From Brachionus plicatilis (lineage: Eukaryota > Rotifera > Eurotatoria > Ploima > Brachionidae), in assembly GCA_010279815.1 (NCBI GenBank), contig QEOQ01000552.1:299134-313897 (forward strand): a stretch of 14,764 nt of DNA. The letters run 5' to 3'. Both the position numbers and the translations under genes were made by a program. Shown piece after piece: positions 1 through 9,100 of this stretch. Numbering within the stretch: position 1 is the stretch's first letter; every line of letters begins with the position of its first letter. Below the pieces are notes generated by a model that made no database searches, was not told where the DNA came from, and saw nothing but the letters and a program-made list of their open reading frames with translations.

Positions 1-34
1 ACTAAACAATATATAGTAATTATTTATAAATTAC
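1..34 (-). other. Start of dynein intron 4 (cut by the window edge)
   Basis: After ...SNEDFNM and two bases AA, the minus strand continues GTAATTTATAAA at 34. An unspliced reading would stop at once with TAA. A phase-2 donor here lets the next exon complete a Lys codon, as expected from the family's FNDKW-like continuation. The acceptor lies outside the window. Confidence 0.75.
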
Positions 35-2761
35 TTCATGTTGAAATCCTCGTTGGAAAGATTGTACAAAAATTCGTCTAATAATCCAAACTCTTCCATT
101 ACAGTAGTAATATCTTCTTTTCTGTCATCTAACAAACCAGGTATCAGTTTCATCCATTCACGATGTTCATGCAACTCCTCCATAGTGTTAGGCTTTTCGA
201 ACAATTTACGCTGAATGTCTCTAAAAGAATTATTAATCTCTTCAGCTTTAATTCGAACTTTTTTTGTTTGATAATTTAGCACAGCTTCGGCAAGCAATTT
301 TCGCTTGTTTGACAAATTTTCCCGTATTTTGCTTGTAATTACATAAAAAGGTCCAATGGTTATTGAAGATGGAATCACTTTTTCCAAGGCATCCCTTTCC
401 CTTAAATGCATTCGGACCTCTTCTCTGACTTGATCCGCAGTTTTTTCGGTCTTCTCGAAATCTTTTATGTAATTATCCACATTCAAATTCATCAATTGGG
501 TGTATTTATCATAACTTTTTGAATAGGCCTTCAAAGGAATAATTGCTTTGTTAATTAAATCCACAATGGTTTCCTTAAGATCTACAATATGTGGCTCCAT
601 ATTGCCTACAGACTCTAGCAATGGAGTTCCCGAAAAAAATATGTCCTCCATCACAAATTTTTCCAACTGAGGAACTGACTGAGTCGAGCCTATTGATTTT
701 TCGAATATGCCACATAAAGTATTTATAAAATTTTCATAAGCGATGTTGTAACGCGGTCCATTTTTGTCTATTTGAAGCTCAATCAAAAATAATGAGTTCT
801 TTTTCGGTTTAATATTTGAATTCATCAAATCTTTACTAGGCCATTCGAACTGGTCATCAATGTCTTTCACTTGCCAACAACTGTCCACAACCATTTGAGT
901 GTAGCTGACCAATGAGTCTTGTACTAGAAATCGTAGAGAGTCCTGCATTTCGAATTTTACAAGTTCCATAAATTTCTTTAATTTGGATATTTGATAGACA
1001 GACCAATCTTGTTCTTTGATATTGAACCAGCCTTTTCCAAAGTCCATAAACGCTGATCGAATACCGGTTCTCAAAGTGTTTATCCAGCTGTCTTTTAAAT
1101 AAAGAGCAATCTAAAAGAAATAAATAAAATTAATTTTTTTTAATATTTATTAATATTTGAGAATTTCACTTGGGAAATTTGTTGATTTTGACTCTGTTCG
1201 AATTCGTCAATTTTCAATGCTTTGATTGGTATTTGGAAAAGAGACATACTTGAGACACGGTTGCATTCGACTTTGACTCGTCTCAGCGCTTCAATAGATT
1301 CTTTTTTTGTCAACAGAGACACAAATGAAAAATCATAGTATTGCTTATCAAAATCGTATTTTGGCAAATCCAAAATACAGCCTTTGGATGGCGTTGGCTT
1401 TTCATCACTTGGCGGTATTGAAACAAACTTGAATGCATCCAAATGGGATGTTATTATTTTATCAAAAGTTATTTTATTAATTGTTCTTTTAAAATCAACA
1501 TTTATTTCCTTCTCAAGCGAAATAACGCTATCTTCTTTGTTTTTTTCTGGCAAAGTTTTCAATCCAGGATTTTCGGTCCAGTTAAGCATTCGTCTAAAAG
1601 ACATTTGATCTAAGTCAAGCACTCCATCGTTGGGCATTGAGTCTATGTAAAATTGATATCTTAAATAGGCTTCGGTTTTTTTGCGTTCATTAAAAGCCGC
1701 TTCGACTCTATTGGCAAAAACTCGCGGGTCTTCAGCTAAAAATTGCAGTTGAATTCTTGGGACCCAGTATTGATTTGACAATTGTATTCTAGAGTTCTTT
1801 TCTTTGAGGCCTTTGTTAACAATTGGTTTTCCATTTTGATCCAAAACTCGTTCATCTTCGCTTAGTTTTTGAACAAGCCAGCATTTTTTTTTCTCGTCAT
1901 AATCAATGACTCCAACATCGAACCATTGGTAAACTAGTTTTGGATCCTTTGGATCATCTTTAAAATTAAAATTTAAAAAATTATATGTTTCAATTAAATC
2001 TCAGATTAGTTTACTGTAAAGATTTGAGGGAACATCGGGAAGAAGAGCACGACCTGGTAAAGGCTTGATGACATTATTATCACGTCCTTTGTTTAGCCAT
2101 TCCACTGCAGTCCATATTTCGTAGTCTTCATTATCAAAATAGTGTAAAGGCAAGAAAGAAGGAAATGGTGCAGGATCTTGACCAATTTTATTCAGTAGGA
2201 TAACCTCATCGGCAGGTCTGTGTACAGGCATTAATTTGTCAGGCTGTAGATTTTTTTTTGCTAATAATTCGCTAATATCCATTGAAAGATAGAGTCGTTT
2301 AAGACGATCAATTTGGACTTTGCGAGGTAAAGAACCTGGTGCTGTATAGAACGGTATGAAGCATTTTGGCAAGTAGCCCTCAAGAGTAAAATCAGTAATT
2401 TTTATAATTTCAGTGGTCGCTCCATGAATTTGATTTTTCAAGAGCTGCGAAAATTTTTCCGGATCAATTGGATTTATGTTTTCGTGCACCAAAGGGACAT
2501 GTTTTTCTTTATGTACTTCCCAAGCATGAGAATGAATTACATCTGGAACTTGATCAATAATCTAAAGGATTTTTTTTACTTAAAAATTAAATTGGATTAA
2601 ATTGAATTTACTCCGGTTTTTTCAACATTGTCTACACTTGCTATGTCGGAATAAAATCCTCTAAGCTTAACTTGTGGATACTTGTTACCTTTCCAGTGGC
2701 TAAAGCTGTCTTTTCTGGGCTTTAAACTAGAAGCTTCCATCGTCTGGTCAATGTCAGACAT
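35..2761 (-). CDS. DNAH1: Axonemal dynein heavy chain, DNAH1-type (5' part, four exons, runs off the left edge)
   Basis: This is the N-terminal tail of an inner-arm axonemal dynein heavy chain, a minus-end-directed motor subunit of motile cilia and flagella. Coding exons are 2761-2612, 2561-2015, 1957-1170 and 1110-35, joined in frame for about 853 residues. Family members exceed 4000 residues, so the linker, AAA+ ring and stalk lie beyond the window. Segments that match my memory of vertebrate DNAH1 in order and spacing are: RGFYSDI (~34-40), LMPVHRP, FDNEDYEIWTAVEWLN (~189-204), PGRALLP (~218), QYWVPRIQLQFLAEDP, SLLTKKE...VECNRVSSMSLF, LKDSW, LRFLVQDSL, VPQLEKFVMEDIFFSG (~640), PSSITIGPFYV (~739) and LDEFLYNLSNEDFN at the edge. 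The start ATG at 2761 has an in-frame TAA two codons upstream. Vertebrate DNAH1 is longer at the N-terminus, so a further upstream exon spliced at the AG just before the ATG cannot be excluded. Assignment to DNAH1 rather than DNAH3, 7 or 12 rests on the N-terminal segments. Confidence 0.92.
1111..1169 (-). other. Intron 3 of the dynein gene (59 bp, phase 0)
   Basis: The donor GTGAAA follows ...QNQQISQ and the acceptor TTTCTTTTAG precedes IALYLKDSWINTLRTG. The product reads ISQ-IALYLKDSW, matching the family pattern of SQ followed a few residues later by LKDSW. Reading through the donor instead meets a stop after KFSNINKY. Confidence 0.87.
1958..2014 (-). other. Intron 2 of the dynein gene (57 bp, phase 1)
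   Basis: The donor GTAAAC starts at 2014 after ...PSNLY plus one base. The acceptor TTTTAAAG ends at 1958. Joining A with AT gives an Asn codon, then DPKDPKLVYQWFDVGVIDYDE, which restores the family alignment. The acceptor lacks a strong pyrimidine tract, as expected in very AT-rich introns. Confidence 0.85.
2562..2611 (-). other. Intron 1 of the dynein gene (50 bp, phase 0)
   Basis: On the minus strand the intron starts GTAAAT at 2611 and ends TCCTTTAG at 2562. It lies between codon 50 (...VEKTG) and IIDQVPDVIHSHAW. Splicing keeps the frame open into the long exon 2. The length is near the minimum for spliceosomal introns. Confidence 0.85.
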
Positions 2762-3271
2762 CTTTTATTTTCACTTAATTTGAATTGTGCTTTTTTCGTT
2801 TAAGAATTAAATTGTTTAACGATCTTAAAAATAAATAATAGGTTATTTTTATTTTCAAAGATTACAAAACAGCAAAGCGAAATATTAAGGTAGAAATTTT
2901 TTTATATATTTTAATGAAAATTAGAAAATTCATATATTTATAGTTGCTTAGTAACAATTAAAGCCTCCTTGATAGAATGATTTAAAATTATTTTTTTCTT
3001 AATTTTTTCTTATATCTTATAAGTTTTATCTTTTATTAAATTAAAGCCTAATTAAATCTTAAAAAAGTCGATTTATTTTAGTTTTAAGTTTTAAGTTTTA
3101 TTTTAATTTTCCTATGAATTTTTAAAATAAAACAATTGTTCTCCAAAAAAAATTAATTTCAAAAAAGACACACTGTTTTTATTATCAAATCTCCCGAGTT
3201 GTATTTAGGTCGAATAAACTGTAAAAAATTCACAAGTTTAAGTCAAAGTCACGACTCAAAAATGGTAAAAA
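2762..3271. other. Upstream flank of the dynein gene; no gene seen
   Basis: AT-rich DNA that must include the 5' UTR and probably the promoter of the minus-strand dynein gene. I see no clear TATA or initiator element that stands out from background. A short run of near-identical heptamers (gttttaa) occurs around 3080-3100. No open frame of note is present. Confidence 0.5.
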
Positions 3272-3770
3272 TGGCCATTCTGAAATTTGCTACAAATAAC
3301 AAAAACAAAATATTAAAAGTGCCAAAGCTCAAGTTCTGAAGGACCAAAACATGTTCCGTAAATTATAGTAACTGATACATCCTTTGTACCACCAATATAC
3401 TGTTTCTGCATAACTCTGCAATAAATCTGCAAAACTCAGAAAATAGTAAATTTGGGATATTATATAATATTAAAAATCCAATTCAACTTTAAGTGGAAGT
3501 ACAAAGGATGTATCAGTTATTACAATTTACAGAACATGTTTTAATCGGTCCAGATTAAAGTTCTTGCGTTTTTTATATTTTTTTTTGTTTTTTGTACTAA
3601 AATTCACAATGTTCTGAATTTTGCAGAGTTTTGCAGGATCTGTATACTGGTGTTACAAAGGATGTATCAGTTGCTAAAATTTTCAAAGCATGTTTTGGTC
3701 CTTCAGAACTTAAGCTTTGGCACTTTTAATATTTTTGTTTTTGTTTTTTGTACCAAAATTCACAATGCCT
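3272..3770. repeat. Composite foldback repeat: three copies of a ~154-bp unit
   Basis: The 18-mer acaaaggatgtatcagtt lies at 3501-3518 and 3655-3672, a 154-bp period on the plus strand. Its exact reverse complement lies at 3370-3387. Similarity extends well past these anchors. The left arm (about 3272-3462) is an inverted copy of about 3600-3770, sharing stretches such as attaaaagtgccaaagct, gttctgaaggaccaaaacat, a ctgca-rich block and the poly(A/T)-rich gttttttgta segment followed by attcacaatg. The middle copy (about 3497-3640) is more diverged. There is no coding capacity. It could be a nonautonomous foldback transposon or satellite units rearranged head to head; I found no clear target duplication. 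Confidence 0.85.
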
Positions 3771-4141
3771 CAAAAATGATCCTCTCATGGTATTTAAAGT
3801 ATCATTAAAAATTAATGTTTATGCTTGGGTAAATTTTGACCGGTCTTGGACAGATAAGAGAAAGTGTATTGATTTTCAAAAAAAGTATGATTTTAGACTT
3901 ATATCAGTTCTTGTATCAGAAAAAAGAAAAACTTTTTGATTGTGTTTTATTTTAAAAAAGAAAAGTTTGAACGTGGAAATCGTGATTGCTTTGATATCGA
4001 TCAGAGTTTGAACACATATTTTTTATATATAGAAAAAAATCTCCTATCCTAAAAAATTTAAAACTTGTGATTTATTTATGGACTAAAAATTACAAATCAA
4101 GACATAAAAACTTAATTTTCAGAAAAATAAATTTTTTCCTT
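3771..4141. other. AT-rich spacer, no gene seen
   Basis: Between two inverted-repeat elements. A 63-codon open frame that begins inside the repeat and runs to about 3939 has no recognisable domain and looks like chance. Nothing else is evident. Confidence 0.5.
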
Positions 4142-4288
4142 ATAACGTATTTGCTCGAATTTAACGACATGTCGTTATGTATATACTGACATGTCGTTAA
4201 ATAATCTTTTCAATGTTATAAGACCCTGTCGCTAATTCTGGATACCCATATATAAAGACATGTCGTTAAAATCGAGCAATTACGTTAT
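4142..4288. repeat. 147-bp foldback element with ~43-bp terminal inverted repeats
   Basis: The left end ATAACGTATTTGCTCGA...TTTAACGACATGTC (from 4142) and the reverse complement of the right end (from 4288) agree over about 43 bases with four or five mismatches. The arm contains the perfect palindrome AACGACATGTCGTT (4163-4176). A further GACATGTCGTTAA copy lies at 4188-4200 and again in the right arm near 4257-4269. The size, the absence of an ORF and the imperfect ends suit a MITE-like nonautonomous element. No convincing target-site duplication is visible, so the transposon class is open. Confidence 0.75.
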
Positions 4289-4833
4289 CAAAAAATTAAT
4301 TGTAATAAAATAATTGAATTAAACATTTCAAGATATATTAAATCTTAGATTAAGATCAAAGCGAACTTTATCTTTTTTCTAGAAGAGGAATTTTTTAAAT
4401 GAAAATTTGTATGAAAATTTACAATGCAATGCAAAAGTAACTACAATTTATTAAAAAAAAATTAATTTTGAAACATTACACTTTTTTCATGCTTTACCAA
4501 AATTGTATGAAAATTTTTACTATACGACAAAAAAATACACCATATATGTTTGCGAATAAGTTTTTGTCGTTTTGATTTACATAATTAAAATTACTTTATT
4601 AAGGTTAATAAATCAATTATTATTACTTAATTATTATCTTTTAGTTTTTAGCAGCAAATAAATTCAATAATTTACTGGGGTGAAGTTTTGACATGAGTTA
4701 ATTAATTAAATGAAATAGTTATTTTGTTAACAAGCATTCTAAAAAATTCAAATGTACAAAAACATACGAAAATTATTTTGCAGAATATTTCTAAAGGCTG
4801 AAATTAGGTGGCTTATTGAACGTATTTGCTGAT
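4289..4833. other. AT-rich spacer, no gene seen
   Basis: Low-complexity AT-rich DNA with scattered poly(A) and poly(T) runs. It has no open frame of note, no tRNA-like sequence and no clear repeat. The 12-mer aacgtatttgct at 4820-4831 also occurs at the left end of the 4142 element (4145-4156), which may be chance. Confidence 0.4.
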
Positions 4834-4921
4834 ACAATTTACAGAATTAATGAGACTTTTATAAAAAAAAAGTTATAAGCTTTTTATTCTTGTTGTCTTG
4901 TATGCTATAATTCACAATGCC
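4834..4921 (+). repeat. Degenerate fourth copy of the 154-bp repeat unit
   Basis: Acaatttacagaa, then an A/T-rich stretch, then cttgtatgct and aattcacaatgcc follow the same order as in the unit copies at 3521-3612 and 3673-3769. The spacing is a little shorter. Similarity is partial and much of it is A/T-rich, so this is a probable rather than certain relic. Confidence 0.45.
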
Positions 4922-4984
4922 AACAGACCATGGTATACAAATATAAATAATTAATTAATCAAATAAGCAAATTTGTCATAAATA

Positions 4985-5256
4985 CAGAGTTGTTTAAAAG
5001 TCCCAAAAAAAAGTCCAAGTCCGGAATTTTTTTTTAAAATTTGCTAGATCAGGCTTCATATCAAAAAATTAATATACTCTTGGGTTGTTTAAAGCAATAG
5101 ATTTGCCATATATCAGAATTTTGTTGCAATTTTAGCATAAATTTCTTCTTCAGTATTCAAAATTTTAAAGCCTGGACTTGGACTTTTGAATGAAAATTTT
5201 TAAAAAAAGTCCGGACTTGGACTTGACTTGAGACTTGTGACTTTTAAACAGCTCTC
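4985..5256. mobile_element. hAT-like MITE (272 bp) with imperfect 8-bp target duplication
   Basis: The left end reads CAGAGTTGTTTAAAAGTC. The reverse complement of the right end reads GAGAGCTGTTTAAAAGTC, so 16 of 18 terminal bases agree, and similarity continues through AAGTCCAAGTCCGGA into an A/T stretch (arms about 4985-5041 and 5194-5256). The bases flanking the ends are CATAAATA (4977-4984) and TATAAATA (5257-5264), an 8-bp duplication with one mismatch. An 8-bp duplication and a CAGAG-type terminus are hallmarks of the hAT superfamily. There is no transposase, so it would need one in trans. The right half carries extra acttgg/cttgac repeats absent on the left. Confidence 0.75.
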
Positions 5257-5264
5257 TATAAATA

Positions 5265-6120
5265 AAATAAAAATTTTAATTTTTATTTTTGTTTTTTATT
5301 ATAGGATTTTTTTTTCTTTTGATCGGCAAGGATATATTAATAGATAAGTTAAATATTCGATATTGAAGAAAAAAATAAAACAATTTATTTTTCAATAAAA
5401 GAATATATGCACAAAGTATACCAATATTCAATACCATCACAAATAAAAAAAAACAAACAATTTTTTTCTAATTATTTAAATTTTTTTAATTTTTTTAGTT
5501 TCTAATAAAAGAAGACTTAAAATTATACTCTTTTCATTGAACATTTAAATAGCGAATTAAGCGCTAGTTTTGTTGAAAACTTTAAACAAAATTTTTTGAA
5601 TTTCAGAGAAATTAAATGAAAGATTTTTGAGTTTTTTAAATATCATAATTTATTTATTAATTTTTTTTTAATTTGTCTCTTTTTTTTGTATATTTTAATT
5701 CTCATTCACAATCAATAATATAAATCAATCTAAAATTAAATAAAATTATAATTGAAAATTTTGAATTTTAAAATGTTAAAATTTTAAATTTTTTATTAAA
5801 AATTACGAATTAATCAAAGAGAAAAATGAGACCTTGCATTCGAATTTTAAAGCCAAGTTGAACAATAAAAAAATAACATTTCATTTTCCCATTAATTTTA
5901 TGAATAAAAAATTTCATCAACAATTGTTTTTAACTACTAAACTAAGGTTATGAACAAAAATGACCGGGTTAGAATACTATTTAAAAAGTAAAAAATCCAA
6001 TTAAATGTTAGATCATTAGAAACAATAAATACAATAAATTAAGCATTATGGCTGTGGTTTCACATCACATCTTGACTTGCTTTCTTATTATCCACATTTG
6101 GAAAACGATTAAAAACTAAT
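5265..6120. other. Downstream flank of the SOCS-box gene; no gene seen
   Basis: Very AT-rich DNA that presumably contains the 3' UTR and polyadenylation site of the minus-strand gene ending at 6121. AATAAA-like hexamers occur on the minus strand (for example at 5797-5792), but A/T runs make such matches uninformative. No ORF of note and no structured repeat are visible. Confidence 0.45.
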
Positions 6121-9100
6121 TCACTCAATGAATAATAGATAATTTTTGACCGGTTTGGGCGCAGGCAAATCATCGATTTGAGCAGTCACCTGAATTAAAG
6201 TGCTTTCATTGTTCAAATCGTTGGTCAATTTACCATTTTCTTTGAGTCGGCTAAGAATCATGCGTCTACAAATAGACTTAAGCGAGCGCGGACTCGACAC
6301 CAAACGTTCCAAGTACATGTCCAGAGATTCAAGCGAATAAACTTTTTGGCCGGGAGGCAAATTTTTTGCATTTTGCATGCTACTCGAGGAATGATGATAG
6401 CTGTGATGATGCTGATGATTGTGATGCGAGCAAAGCTGCAAATCACCCACTAAACTTTTTGACACAAATATCTCATTTATTTTGGAATTTTCCATTGAAT
6501 CAAACAAAAGCTTGACAAATCTTTTGTAATAATTTAAAAACAACACCATGCTGTCTACTACAATATTGTTTGATTTCACATTGGACGTGACACCGTTTAG
6601 GTTGTTTAGAGTCAGAAATGAGGCAAATGAGGCCGACGGAGTCAGCAGACAAATGGGATTTGACAGGTGGTGTTTGCGAGCAGTAAAATTGGGGGAAACA
6701 CAGCCCTCTGACATTCGTCTCGTCACTTCGATCTCTTTTTCAGAGACCAAAGGCGAAACGTGATGCATGGAAGACACTGGGCCATTTTCGTTGATTACAG
6801 AAAATAGCTTGTCTTTAAAGTAATCGTTGAAGTAGCTGTGATGGTGATGGTGGTGGTGGTGGTGCCGGTGTTGGTCTTTTTTATGGTGAGTTGATTGGTG
6901 ACGGCTCAAGTTGACACTGGTCAAAATTGGCGATGGCCTCTCGGCCAGAAATGGATCGCACAGCTGTGTCAATATTGAGTTGGCGGCCTTGTGGCGATGA
7001 GCGCCTGTCCAACTAAGATCAAACGGCGCCAGATTGGGATCAGCGCCGTGCTGTATCAAAGTGCGCATCAGGTCGTAGACCAGCTCCAATTGGTAGCACG
7101 TCTTGCTGGCGAACACCAACTGGACACAGTGACTGAGCAAATTGTTGGACTGAACGGATTCGGCTGGCGTCTGAGCGGCCTGACAACTCGAATCGTTTGG
7201 ATCGTAGAGCTCGTGTTTGATCAGCTCTACCAGCACATGCTTGACAAAGTTGTTTTTTTCAAATTGCTGACTTGAATTCAAAAAGTTGGGACACAAAATC
7301 CAATTGGTGAGCAGACGTTTGATGACGTGTGGATTGATGAGCCGGGTCCAGCTTTTAAACGACGACTGAAGTCTCACCCGCATCTTGTTGTTAAGACACA
7401 GCTGAAAATTGAGCAAGGTGTCAAAGAGCTGATGGGCCGAGGCGAACTCGTCTATTTGAGAGTGGATCAGCAGCTCGAGATACTTTTCGACTGAGCAGTC
7501 GCGCTGGGGCAGTCTGAGCGCATGGTCTTGGGGAGCGGGCGGATAGGTCAGCGGGCCGTTCTTGGCCAAATTCAGCGTGATCAAATTCACGTCCATCAAA
7601 TCGTTGAGCATGTACTCCAAAAATTCGATGTCCAATACTTTATGCAGACTAAATTTGGCGCGCAGGCCCATCGCCGACCGCCTCAGCAAAGTGTTGAGCA
7701 GCGTGGCTATGCAGTTGTGATAGCCGTGGTTGTCCAGCTCGATATTGTTTATGTTAAGCAGCAGGTCGGCGCCCGCCTTAAGCAACAAGCGCACACACTC
7801 CTTAAATTGAGTTTTCCATTGGTGGCGGCCAACTTTGCCGACCTCTTTAAAAAACACCGTCTCGACCAGCTCGTCCCACTCGAACAGCGACTCGACGCAC
7901 AACTTTCGCTCGTTGTTCAGCGCGTTCACATGGGTCCTGAGACCGCCCTTTTTCAGCATCAAAAACAAAATTCGCGCCAAACTCTCCGGATCGGTGTACT
8001 CGGCGAGCACTTTTTTGCTCTTGGCAAATTTGCTTGCCGCCTGTTCATTGAACAAACAGTGGAGAGCAGTGTTGCCAGTGGCCGGCTCACGCTTCGTCAA
8101 ATCAAAGCCGCAATTTAGCAGCACTTTGATAATTTTTGACGAGCGCGTATTCTCCAGTATGTAGAACATGGTGTTGACGTTCTTGTTGAGCGGCGAAGAG
8201 CCGGCCGAGTCGAGCAGACGCGGCACGCTCTCACTGTTCAAATTGGACAGCAGATAGACCAGGCAGTGTTTGGACTGGAATTTGATGGCGTAGTAGATGA
8301 GCTCGTAGTCCTCGTCGGGCCTAAAGTAGCTGAAGAGCAAGTGCTGGTGTTTGTAGAGACGGGCGAACATGTCCACGTCGTCTAGACACAGCGCGGCCAT
8401 CATGGGCGACACGGGCCTCAGCTCGAAACCCGTCTGCTCGTCGTCCCGCCTCCAATCGAACCACTTTTTGAGCGCCAGCCGCGACCGCTTGTTCATTTGG
8501 GCAAGACTGTGCTTACTCAGCTTGGCAATGAGATACTTGTCGGCGCCGTTGTCCAGCAGCGAGTCGACCAACTTGAGCCGCAGCTGGTTAAGTTTGTGGT
8601 GCGCAAAATTGGCGCCCGTGCTCGAGCCGCTGTTAGTCGAGCATGTGCTCCATTTTGGCTGTAGACGACAATTTTCGTCGGACGAAAGAAGCGAGTGCGT
8701 CGAGTTGGCGGCGTGCGGCTCGCTCGGGCTCAATTTGTAGCAGACCGAATTGAAGTCGTGGTCGTACTTGTCGTAAAATGTGAGCTCGTCCTTTTCGTCG
8801 TACTCGAACAGGTTGGACGAGTCGGACGAGTCGGACTCGGCGTACGCCACCGGCTTAAAGTTGTCGGACGAGTCCGACAACGTCTTGGTCAGCTTGACGC
8901 TGCTTTTGAACAGTTTGGAGCGTGAGGTAGTCGGCGACGAGCTAAACGAGCCGAACGAGAGCGAGGACGCCGACGAGAACGAGCTGCTCGTGTGGCTGGA
9001 GCCCCCGCTGCTGCTGCTGCTCGACGACCACAGCGAGTACGAGTCCGAGTGGCGATTGGCGACCGAGTTGAGCGAGTTGGAGCGCGACAACTTGAGTAGC

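Noticed and set aside
3370..3387. CTGATAC inside the repeat as a hammerhead ribozyme core
   Set aside because: The conserved CTGANGA core and the matching GAAA segment are not present in the right arrangement.
3748..3939. 63-codon plus-strand frame starting inside the 154-bp repeat
   Set aside because: It begins in repeat sequence absent from a gene context and shows no motif.
4810..4825. ggcttattgaac as the start of a rotifer-type spliced-leader RNA gene
   Set aside because: Only the first few bases resemble what I remember of a rotifer leader. No donor site or snRNA-like body follows.
6160..6320. Internal introns in the SOCS-box gene
   Set aside because: The frame is open for 1308 codons and the domains join without breaks, so no splicing is needed.
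7522..8118. 198-codon plus-strand frame opposite the SOCS-box gene
   Set aside because: It is an antisense shadow. The minus frame has the domain evidence and the full-length continuous reading.
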